From positions 1 to 58,448 of the forward strand of contig JAZNMP010000037.1 of the NCBI GenBank assembly GCA_045579705.1: a stretch of 58,448 nucleotides of DNA, in the 5' to 3' direction. Positions 51,597 to 58,448 of this stretch are shown here, piece by piece (position 1 is the stretch's first letter; the number at the start of each line of letters is the position of its first letter). A program made the translations under genes and the position numbers. This stretch comes from Lachnocurva sp045579705 (lineage in GTDB: Bacteria; Bacillota; Clostridia; Lachnospirales; Lachnospiraceae). The notes under the pieces were generated by a model that saw nothing but the letters and a program-made list of their open reading frames with translations, had not been told where the DNA came from and did no database searches.

Positions 51597-52115
51597 TTAC
51601 CTCCTGATTAGTTTTCTCTCAAGCTGTCTGAAACAGCCTTCATAGCTCATATCAGTTTCATAGTAGCCGACTTTGACCACATAGCCACCTAGAAGAGATT
51701 CATCGACAGAAATCTCCTCATGAACTTCTTTATCAGAATATCGGTCCTTCACTTCTGAAACGACCTTATTCTGTTCTTCTGCACTTGGCTCTTTACCAAA
51801 AATAATCTGCGCACGAACTATATTATGTTTCTCATCCCAGATTCTATGATACTCTGTGATGATATCCATAAGTTCGGAAATCTCGTCCTGAACGCACATC
51901 ACTTTCAAGAAATTCTTTACGAGAGGAAGCAGATTCACTTCACTCGCAATACGGTCAATAACCGCGAATTTCTGTTCTTTCTTTACAGTCGGATTTGTAA
52001 GCACAGATTGTAACAGAGGACCTTCGGAAAAAATTTTCTCGACTTTATCGACTTCCTTTAAATCCTCCGTCAGGGAATATAGAACCTTTGCTCTATCTAT
52101 TACATCCTGTGTCAT
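51597..52115 (-). CDS. atpH: ATP synthase delta subunit
   Basis: A 172-residue peripheral-stalk subunit linking F1 to the b subunit. The N-terminal helical domain and the C-terminal GGYVVKVGYYETDMSYEGCFRQLERK are typical, though this is the least conserved subunit. One base separates its start from the atpF stop. Confidence 0.92.
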   Translation of the reverse strand: MTQDVIDRAKVLYSLTEDLKEVDKVEKIFSEGPLLQSVLTNPTVKKEQKFAVIDRIASEVNLLPLVKNFLKVMCVQDEISELMDIITEYHRIWDEKHNIVRAQIIFGKEPSAEEQNKVVSEVKDRYSDKEVHEEISVDESLLGGYVVKVGYYETDMSYEGCFRQLERKLIRR

Positions 52116-52116
52116 A

Positions 52117-52545
52117 TTATTCTCCTGACTGTACTATCTTTCTGGCTGCTGATAGTGCAAGAGCAGCGATTTCAGCTTCTGCATCGACCTTTGCTCTTTC
52201 TCGCTCATTTGCGATATCAGCCTTTGCCTTATTAACGATCATTTCCTGTTCTCTTCTAGTTTCTTCCAAAGCAGTGGCTCTTTCTTTTTCCGCACGCTCC
52301 TTTGCGCTAGTAACTAGTTCTTCTGCAGTCTGTTTTGCATTTGCAAGTTTCTCTTCGTAGTCAACCTTCATCTGGTCAGCTTCATCCTGAGCCTTCTTTG
52401 CATCAGAGAACTGTGAAGCGATAAGCTCCTCTCTCTGACGGATGATGTCTAATACTGGCTGATATAGAAACTTCTTTAATATAAACATGAGAACGAGAAC
52501 ATTCAACAACGTCAATCCCATGGACGCTGGAGTTAATTCAAGCAT
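52117..52545 (-). CDS. atpF: ATP synthase b subunit
   Basis: A 142-residue peripheral-stalk subunit: one N-terminal membrane helix (about 8-24) followed by a long charged, alanine-rich coiled coil. The length is at the short end for b subunits (usually 155-170). Confidence 0.92.
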   Translation of the reverse strand: MLELTPASMGLTLLNVLVLMFILKKFLYQPVLDIIRQREELIASQFSDAKKAQDEADQMKVDYEEKLANAKQTAEELVTSAKERAEKERATALEETRREQEMIVNKAKADIANERERAKVDAEAEIAALALSAARKIVQSGE

Positions 52546-52575
52546 TTCGCCCTCCTTACTACACTAACAAATCAA

Positions 52576-52803
52576 TTATTTCAACATCATTACGATTAGA
52601 AGTGCAATAACGAAACCGTAAACAGCTGTTGCCTCTGCAAGAGCACATCCGAGAAGAAGGTTCTTTGAAATCTTGCTTTCTGCTTCTGGCTGACGAGCGA
52701 TAGCATCAACTGCTGCTGATGTAGCCTTTCCGATACCGATACCAGCACCGATACCTGTAAATACTGCGATTCCTGCTCCGATTGCGATAATTGTTCCTGA
52801 CAT
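52576..52803 (-). CDS. atpE: ATP synthase c subunit
   Basis: A 75-residue two-helix proteolipid forming the rotor ring. The loop ARQPE is present and E57 is the ion-carrying carboxylate. Residue 24 is Ile where Na+-type subunits have Gln, and residue 58 is Ala where they have Ser; T59 and Y62 remain. This favours proton coupling. Confidence 0.95.
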   Translation of the reverse strand: MSGTIIAIGAGIAVFTGIGAGIGIGKATSAAVDAIARQPEAESKISKNLLLGCALAEATAVYGFVIALLIVMMLK

Positions 52804-52862
52804 AATTTTAATCTCCTTTTTTTAATTCTGATTCTCTAATTAACACTTTCCAAAATACACAA

Positions 52863-53549
52863 TTACTCAATTGCCTCTTTTATAAACAAAGATGTTAAGA
52901 ATACGAATACGTAGGCCTGAATCAAGCCGTCGAATAAATCGAAATAACAGCTAAAGACTGCGGGGAGCACTGGTGGTACCACCATCTTTAGTAATTCCAT
53001 GATTACAAACGCTCCGAGTACATTACCAAATAGTCGCATACATAATGAAAGAGGTTTAATAAACAATTCCAAGATGTTTATTGGTAATATAATCGCCATT
53101 GGCTGTCCAAATGACTTCAGCCAACCTTTAGTTCCTTTTTTCCTGATACCCGCTGCTTCTATCAAAATGATACTCATGATAGCCAGAGTAGCAGTGACGT
53201 TCAAATCCTTCGTCGGTGGTTTAAATCCAAATACACCGATGATATTGGAAAAGCCAATATACACGAGGACGGTCATCAGGTAGAAATAATATTCCTTGCC
53301 TTCGCCCTCCATGGTGTCATTGAAGAAATCATAGAGCCACTTCACACAGGATTCGAGCAGAATCTGTTTCTTTCCGGGGTTCTCAACTTTCAGGTTTCGA
53401 ACCAGTATCAAGCAGACGAGTAATAGGACTGCCATGATAATCCAGGTTACTACCACAGATTCTGTAACAGGTATGCCCCCAAACAGTGGAATCTTAAAAA
53501 GTATTTCACAGTTAAGCTCCTCCACTAGGTTTGAAACGAGAGCATCCAT
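52863..53549 (-). CDS. atpB: ATP synthase a subunit
   Basis: A 228-residue stator channel protein with about five to six helices. The essential Arg lies in LSLCMRLFGNVLGAFVIMELL. ATG 53549 has AGGAAG at good spacing, so it is preferred to an in-frame GTG at 53558 that falls right next to that site. First gene of the operon; no atpI or atpZ gene precedes it. Confidence 0.94.
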   Translation of the reverse strand: MDALVSNLVEELNCEILFKIPLFGGIPVTESVVVTWIIMAVLLLVCLILVRNLKVENPGKKQILLESCVKWLYDFFNDTMEGEGKEYYFYLMTVLVYIGFSNIIGVFGFKPPTKDLNVTATLAIMSIILIEAAGIRKKGTKGWLKSFGQPMAIILPINILELFIKPLSLCMRLFGNVLGAFVIMELLKMVVPPVLPAVFSCYFDLFDGLIQAYVFVFLTSLFIKEAIE

Positions 53550-53594
53550 ATCCCTCACTTCCTTTCTATTCCAAAATAAAAAACTGCTCCCATA

Positions 53595-53623
53595 TATAAT
53601 ACAAAGTAAAAACTTTTATATTA
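53595..53623 (-). promoter_or_regulatory. Possible promoter of the ATP synthase operon
   Basis: Minus-strand TTAATA, 17-bp spacer, TATTAT about 50-75 bp before atpB. The -35 is weak. The rest of the roughly 300-bp gap between atpB and the divergent gene at 53855 shows no other clear feature. Confidence 0.35.
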
Positions 53624-53825
53624 AATAAGAAGAAACAGCTCCAAGTGATACAGTCGAGTTTAACACTCTGAGAATTATAGTCAACACCGTTTATGGAGAA
53701 TTTAGAAAGAATTCTCTAATTCAAAAACCTCATAGTACGTACCTTAAACACAAATGTTCAAAATTGTTTTAGCAAATCCCAACTAATATTTTTATTTCTG
53801 ACTTTATCGAGTAGGAATTTTCAGA

Positions 53826-53831
53826 TATAAT
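53826..53831 (+). promoter_or_regulatory. Likely -10 for the gene at 53855
   Basis: TATAAT 24 bp before the start codon; no good -35 at 16-18 bp. The leader would be very short. Confidence 0.45.
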
Positions 53832-53854
53832 ACATTTTAAAAGGAGGAGATAAT

Positions 53855-54175
53855 ATGGAAACTCTATCTAAAGATGAATTATTATCCGGCCTTACTAATC
53901 TAATCTCAACTCGCGCTACGGCCACAGTTAACCAGGTAATACTGGAATACGAGAAGACACATCCTAGTGCTAATATCGATTCTGAATTACGTGAGGAAGT
54001 GCTAGAACAGGCGATTTCAAACCTCACTTTCCAATCCGGAAAGATTCGAATCAAAGCAATCGAGAACCAAGATACTCTAACAGAGCGCTTTAATAACTGG
54101 TTTGAGAACGAAGCGAAGCCTTCCCTCATTCACACTATAAATGTTATTCTCGAGCCGAAAGATGCAAAGAAATAA
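53855..54175 (+). CDS. Hypothetical protein, 106 residues
   Basis: Not recognised. A soluble, mostly helical protein with no Cys, starting METLSKDELLSGLTNLIST; a helical start, a middle with charged helices, and a WFENEAKPSLIHTINVILEP end. AAAAGGAGG lies at ideal distance from the ATG and a TATAAT box and terminator flank it, so it is very probably a real single-gene unit. Confidence 0.75.
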   Translation: METLSKDELLSGLTNLISTRATATVNQVILEYEKTHPSANIDSELREEVLEQAISNLTFQSGKIRIKAIENQDTLTERFNNWFENEAKPSLIHTINVILEPKDAKK

Positions 54176-54190
54176 ACATAGCTTACAAAA

Positions 54191-54249
54191 AGAGCATCAA
54201 AACTGCTGTTATCCCCTTTCAACCTTGCAGTTTTAATGCTCTTTTTTTT
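54191..54249. terminator. Bidirectional terminator
   Basis: AGAGCATCAAAACTGC / GCAGTTTTAATGCTCT stem followed by T8 on the plus strand and T5 on the minus strand; serves both convergent genes. Confidence 0.9.
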
Positions 54250-54254
54250 ACGTA

Positions 54255-55283
54255 TTAACTTTTAAGTTTATCCTTCGTAATCGGATAATACTCATATTTC
54301 AAGTATTTACCACGAACCAGATTCAAAGTCGTAAGATCCCCATTCATAGCCAGTCTGTATGTCAGTTCCACGATTCCCTTTGCCTGGCTCTCTTTATCAT
54401 TATAAACCGTTCCAGAAAGTGTTCCTCCCTGAACAGCTTTTATAGCAACTTCATTTCCATCGACTCCGAAGATTATCGGCTTTCCCGAATCAGTCATATT
54501 ACTCTTATTGTAAGCATCTATAACACCGAGCGCCATATCGTCATTATTGCACAGCACGAGTTCTATGCTGCTGCCGTACTCATCGATAAACTCCTTCATC
54601 TTCGTTTCGGCCTGCGACCTGCTCCAGTTCGCGATAGCTGTCCCCTGCTTGTCCAGCGCGATTCCCCTCTCTATCAGTCGACTCACCGAATTCTCCGAAC
54701 GGATGATAGCATCCTGATGCCCCGGCTGTCCCTGCATCATCACATACTGAATCTTTCCATCGTTATTCTTGTCAATCTCCGGATTCTTAAGTATCTCATC
54801 CGCTGCGAGGTCTCCCTGAATATTTCCGGACTGTTTCGCATTCGCTCCCACATAGTAAAGCTTGTTCCACTGCATCAAATCCTCATCCACGAGTTCACGG
54901 TTGAAAAAAACTATCGGCAAGTCATAATTTCTTGCCAGGGTTATTATCTTCGATGGAGCAGTTCGATCTACGAGATTCACGCACAGAACATCCACTCCAG
55001 ACTCGATAAGTTCCTCCGCCTGTTCATCCTGAACTCTCTGTGAATTCTTTGCATCCTCCACGATCATATTTATCTTTAACTTCGTCGACTCATGTTTCTC
55101 GAATTCGACCTTCATAGCGTTTATGAGCCCTTTGATAAAAGTATCTTTGTCATCATAACACAAGACTCCTACTTTTATAGTTTTAATACCAGACATCTGT
55201 GTATCCGAACAAGACGACAGTTTTAGAAGCACTACTGCTGCCGCAATCAATAAAGCACTAAGAGCCTTAAACTTCTTCAACAT
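54255..55283 (-). CDS. Galactose/glucose-type sugar-binding lipoprotein (MglB-like)
   Basis: A 342-residue extracellular substrate-binding lipoprotein: signal peptide, lipobox LSSC, then a two-lobe type-1 periplasmic binding fold. DKNNDGKIQYVMMQGQPGHQDAI contains a calcium loop like that of MglB, and LVLCNNDDMALGVIDAY and FGVDGNEVAIKAVQGG are family stretches. The ATG at 55283 is preceded by AAGGGG; an overlapping GTG start is rejected. No permease or ATPase follows, since the terminator comes next. Confidence 0.88.
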   Translation of the reverse strand: MLKKFKALSALLIAAAVVLLKLSSCSDTQMSGIKTIKVGVLCYDDKDTFIKGLINAMKVEFEKHESTKLKINMIVEDAKNSQRVQDEQAEELIESGVDVLCVNLVDRTAPSKIITLARNYDLPIVFFNRELVDEDLMQWNKLYYVGANAKQSGNIQGDLAADEILKNPEIDKNNDGKIQYVMMQGQPGHQDAIIRSENSVSRLIERGIALDKQGTAIANWSRSQAETKMKEFIDEYGSSIELVLCNNDDMALGVIDAYNKSNMTDSGKPIIFGVDGNEVAIKAVQGGTLSGTVYNDKESQAKGIVELTYRLAMNGDLTTLNLVRGKYLKYEYYPITKDKLKS

Positions 55284-55306
55284 CTTCCCCTTCTCTCTAG
55301 TACAAA

Positions 55307-56281
55307 TCACTGCATGAAATAGTAAAACATCGATTCGTTATCTTCGCTGTATAGATTGTCTCGTCTGACTATGTTATAGCTGATATTCTCTGACTTTACG
55401 GAATCTTTTTTCCCTTTAAGTCTATCTATCACTTTCGACATAGCCCTATACCCGATAGCAAATTCATCCTGGGCGACAGCGCTCTTTATGATGCCCTTGT
55501 CGATGCCACTGCAAACACTTTCTGAGTTTCCTATTCCATATAGAAGTGAACACTTAAGACTTCCATCTTCATAAGCTTTAGCCGCCTTCTCCAGACTGAA
55601 ATCTGAGAGGCAGACGACGAAGTCCACTTCGCTCTGAAGCTTCAAAAGTTCTAACGAAGTACCCCGAAGCGAACTGTCATTCAAGGTCCACTTTACAGAT
55701 AGCCCGCTCCCCTTTATTTCATCGTTAAATCCATCATATGCTTTGGCTGCTGCCTCAGTACCAACATGGCCGAGAAGCACGCCGCATTTTTTGTCCTGAA
55801 GTTTGTTTCGAAAATCGCGCTTTATCTCGCGTGCTATAGCCTGCCCACAGGCATAGTTATCACCTTCTACACAAGGGATATCCTTCGCACCTTTGTACAT
55901 GAGTCCCGAATGTGTAAGCACAACAGGTACTTTCTTACTGGCATTCTTGAGAACCTCGCCTAAGTCTTTGTCATTGATAGGCTGCGTAATGATAGCGTCA
56001 CTGCCATCTGATATAGCTTTAAATATCAGCTCCCTAAACTCCTCAGCATCATCGATGGAGTTCGTATTTACGATGTCGAGGTAGACGCCCTCCTCACGGG
56101 CAGCTTTTTTCAGACCGTATATGTATCCCTTCCAGCAATCCTCGTCCTGGTTTTCGATGATGAGCGTGACCTTTCGCGAACGTGACACGGTCTTCTCCGA
56201 TACGATTAGGATTGAGAGAATCGTGATTATGAAGATCAGCATGAACTCTGCTATTAGAAAAAAGACTCTGTTATCTCTCAT
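55307..56281 (-). CDS. Membrane-tethered sugar-binding-like protein, probable co-sensor
   Basis: A 324-residue protein with an N-terminal membrane helix (about 7-27) and no lipobox, then a type-1 periplasmic binding domain (VTLIIENQDEDCWKGYIYGLKKAAREEG ... SDAIITQPIND). It overlaps the YesM-like kinase by 4 bp. In Clostridium a similar tethered protein, XylFII, binds sugar outside and activates the LytS kinase; the same role is inferred here. Ligand unknown. Confidence 0.8.
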   Translation of the reverse strand: MRDNRVFFLIAEFMLIFIITILSILIVSEKTVSRSRKVTLIIENQDEDCWKGYIYGLKKAAREEGVYLDIVNTNSIDDAEEFRELIFKAISDGSDAIITQPINDKDLGEVLKNASKKVPVVLTHSGLMYKGAKDIPCVEGDNYACGQAIAREIKRDFRNKLQDKKCGVLLGHVGTEAAAKAYDGFNDEIKGSGLSVKWTLNDSSLRGTSLELLKLQSEVDFVVCLSDFSLEKAAKAYEDGSLKCSLLYGIGNSESVCSGIDKGIIKSAVAQDEFAIGYRAMSKVIDRLKGKKDSVKSENISYNIVRRDNLYSEDNESMFYYFMQ

Positions 56282-58086
56282 ACTGCATCCTCCTTTCCCG
56301 GCTTCTCAAGCCTATGTCGATTCTCCTCTGTATAAGAGATGCTAGGAAGATGAAGAGTCACCGTAGTGCCTTCATCCAGAACACTCTTTATCGATACACC
56401 ATATTTCTCTCCAAACAGAAGCTTCAGTCGATTATGGACGTTTAGAATTCCTACACCTGAACCTTTCTTTTTCACCGGATTCTCTGTGGTCAGAATTCGT
56501 TCCACGTAATCCTCTGGCATCCCGTATCCATTGTCCGAAACCTCGATATAGATATCTCCATCCTGCTCATAACCGCGGACGCGAATCTCTCCATCCTCTT
56601 CCTCCTGGTTCACACCGTAATAGATAGCATTTTCGAGGATTGGCTGAATAATCAGCTTAACCGTACATTTATCGAGGATTTCTTTGTCGATATCGAATTC
56701 TATGGAAAAAGAATCCTTGTAGCGGACTTTCTGTATATTCATGTAACTCTCAGCATGTTTTATCTCATCTTCGATAGAGATTATGGTCTTTCCCTTTGAA
56801 AGTGAGATTCTGAACAAACGTGCAAGCTGCTGTATCATAAAGACTGCTTCTTCATTTTTTTCACCCTCTATCATCCAAGTGATAGAATCGAGTGTGTTAT
56901 ATAGGAAGTGAGGATTGATCTGACTCTGCAAAGCTTCGAGCTCGCTTCGTCTCCTCTCGTCCTGCTCACGCTTTATATCGTGAATCAGGATTTCTATCTT
57001 CTCATAGTTCTTTCGAATCGAATCTCCGAGATGTCTGATTTCTGTGGAACCACCTATATAGATATTTGAAGCGCTACCACTTTCATAGGATTTCACTGCC
57101 TCATCCAGTTTCAGAATCGGAAGCGAAATACGACGGGCGACGATTCGATTTATAAGGAGGACCATAAAAGCGGTCAGAGCGACAGCCATCATGATAAACA
57201 GTCGGATATTCATCATACCTTTTCTAAAAGCAGAACTTGGAATGACTGCGACCATCTTCCATCCGGTATAGCTTACCGTATTGATGAGGACTGTACGCTT
57301 GCAGCCTTTAAATACTTCCTCATATTTACCTGTGTAATAATCCGCGAGAGCTTTGTTATTCTCGTCTCTAAAGCCATCCTTTATCTCAACTATTTCCGGA
57401 TGCGAAATCAACTGTCCCTTTGAGTCAGCGAGATAATATGTGATATCACTGTCGCTTTTGTTTATTCCCTTTATCATATTGTCGATAGCGAAGTAATCCA
57501 TATCGATAAGCAGGACACCCGTCTGTGGCATATTATTTATAGTTATTTCCACTGCACGGCTTAGAGAAATAACCCATTTGAACCTATCACTGGAATCATC
57601 AAACAAATTTTGAATGTGTGGCAGAGAATAATGTAGATTTTCCGTCTCACCCACAGCGTCCTTAAACCATTCCTGCTTCGACACCTCTATATACGATTTA
57701 AGTTTTGAATTCGGAGTGGCAAAGAGCATCTGACCGTCACTATCAAAGATAGCGCAGCTAACTATCTTGCTGTTATTACTCTCATACAGCAAGTTCATAT
57801 CATCCTCTATATCATCTTTTGCCAAATCTCTATCCTTTATCACGTCATAGTATAGAGAGTCCGAAACTTCACGGAGACTATACAGATAATCTTCCATATT
57901 CACTGTCGTCTGCCTAAGCATGCTCGAAGTACTGTCCTCGTAGGACTCCTTCGAAACCGTATAGAAGCGGTTATACAACACTAAACCGAGCAAGATTATG
58001 ATAGACATCGAAACTATCGTCAGCGCCAACATGATGGCTGTCTGAATCGAAGTCGAGCGTCTCCCCTTTATACTTATATTTCCCAT
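56278..58086 (-). CDS. YesM/LytS-family sensor histidine kinase
   Basis: A 602-residue membrane kinase. Two membrane segments (about 15-38 and 295-314) enclose a dCache-like extracellular sensor, followed by HAMP, the His_kinase domain with H393 in QSQINPHFLYNTLDS, and an ATPase domain (DNGYGMP, GSGVGILNVHNRL). Partner regulator is the YesN-like gene just upstream. GGAG lies 9 bp before the ATG. Confidence 0.93.
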   Translation of the reverse strand: MGNISIKGRRSTSIQTAIMLALTIVSMSIIILLGLVLYNRFYTVSKESYEDSTSSMLRQTTVNMEDYLYSLREVSDSLYYDVIKDRDLAKDDIEDDMNLLYESNNSKIVSCAIFDSDGQMLFATPNSKLKSYIEVSKQEWFKDAVGETENLHYSLPHIQNLFDDSSDRFKWVISLSRAVEITINNMPQTGVLLIDMDYFAIDNMIKGINKSDSDITYYLADSKGQLISHPEIVEIKDGFRDENNKALADYYTGKYEEVFKGCKRTVLINTVSYTGWKMVAVIPSSAFRKGMMNIRLFIMMAVALTAFMVLLINRIVARRISLPILKLDEAVKSYESGSASNIYIGGSTEIRHLGDSIRKNYEKIEILIHDIKREQDERRRSELEALQSQINPHFLYNTLDSITWMIEGEKNEEAVFMIQQLARLFRISLSKGKTIISIEDEIKHAESYMNIQKVRYKDSFSIEFDIDKEILDKCTVKLIIQPILENAIYYGVNQEEEDGEIRVRGYEQDGDIYIEVSDNGYGMPEDYVERILTTENPVKKKGSGVGILNVHNRLKLLFGEKYGVSIKSVLDEGTTVTLHLPSISYTEENRHRLEKPGKEDAV

Positions 58087-58112
58087 GAATCAGTGCTCCA
58101 ATTTCATGCTCC

Positions 58113-58388
58113 TTAAGCCTTCGTCATATTCTGTTTGTATTTCGAAGGTGACAATCCATATTTCTTCTTAAATACATAACTGAAGTAATTCGGATCTGAA
58201 TATCCGACCATATTTGCGATTACGTATGTTTTTTCCTGCTGCTCCATAAGCAGAAACAGCGCACGCTCCATCCTATAATCCGTCAGATACGATACGAAAC
58301 TCTGCCCCGTCTCCTCGTATGATAAGTTTTGTAGTCCTCCTATAGAGGCTACTGACTTATCATTTTTTGTTGTGTAGATATTGAACAT
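58113..58388 (-). pseudogene. YesN-like AraC-type response regulator, C-terminal fragment
   Basis: The 91 residues carry most of an AraC DNA-binding domain: ETGQSFVSYLTDYRMERALFLL, then VIANMVGYSDPNYFSYVFKKKYGLSPSKYKQ. The region before ETGQSF is abnormal (QNLSYEETGQSF where LSYLFKEETGQSF is usual) and an in-frame stop lies 15 bases before the ATG, so no receiver domain joins on in this frame. Either the gene is decayed or the sequence at the window edge contains errors or a misjoin. Confidence 0.65.
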
Positions 58389-58448
58389 CCTACTGGATAT
58401 TCAAATATATATCTACATGGTTGATAAGTTACTTTATAGTCATGGTCC

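Noticed and set aside
52576..52803. Sodium-translocating ATP synthase
   Set aside because: Two of the key Na+ ligands (Gln and Ser positions) are replaced by Ile and Ala.

Overview
The window looks like chromosomal DNA of an anaerobic Clostridia member, most likely Lachnospiraceae. This is inferred from gene content and is not proven at genus level: a TTG-started trpS followed by HD-GYP, a TIGR03905/TSCPD protein, a PotC-PotD fusion, a GH5 cellulase lipoprotein with an S/T/N-rich linker, and a YesM/YesN regulator next to sugar-binding proteins. Codon use is moderate to low GC and most genes have strong AGGAGG-type ribosome binding sites. The left edge falls on the terminal repeat of an IS1182-family element and the right edge breaks a YesN-like gene, so the window may be a whole draft contig.

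Layout. 2-1667: IS1182-type insertion sequence. 1752-4007: trpS and an HD-GYP phosphodiesterase. 4009-13752 (minus): an apparent eight-gene operon read MBOAT acyltransferase, SGNH protein, DltA-like adenylating enzyme, PLP-dependent decarboxylase, carrier protein, response regulator, histidine kinase, GH2 glycosidase. 14294-18073: rlmH, a TSCPD protein, and a Zn/Cd efflux module (P1B ATPase, free HMA chaperone, divergent ArsR repressor with two operator copies). 19045-24287 (minus): dtd, a YdbS/YdbT PH-domain pair, and a YtrA-regulated ABC exporter. 24794-30478: GH5 cellulase, putP, and a D-aspartate ligase/racemase pair. 31883-39881 (minus): a small conserved protein, ligA, rluF, an SH3 membrane protein, tRNA-Arg(CCG), a chemoreceptor, and an AroD-AroK fusion. 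40021-46575 (plus): rsuA, potA-potB-potCD, a GPH-type sugar transporter, and a ProX-type editing protein. 47340-53549 (minus): complete F-type ATP synthase operon atpBEFHAGDC. 53855-58388: a small hypothetical protein, then two sugar-binding proteins, a YesM kinase and a broken YesN regulator.

Two things stand out. First, the operon at 4009-13752 resembles a Dlt wall-polymer esterification system, but it embeds a fold-III PLP decarboxylase between the adenylating enzyme and its carrier protein and carries its own two-component system. A PhoP-box-like direct repeat lies upstream. This suggests a surface-polymer modification whose substituent may be a decarboxylated amino acid rather than plain D-alanine.

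Second, the long intergenic gaps hold an elaborate family of non-coding tandem hairpin arrays. Each array is built from 36-41 nt hairpins. The stem word differs from array to array (TGGTGTGA, TTTGGTGGGTAT, CTACGAA, GTATTGGGAA, CTGTGTTTT) but the hairpin size is nearly constant. Array periods are about 53.5, 64 and 73-74 bp, close to 5, 6 and 7 DNA helical turns. Three composite loci share the same module order and all lie between convergent genes; one pair is an inverted duplication about 15 kb apart. No protein in the window explains them.
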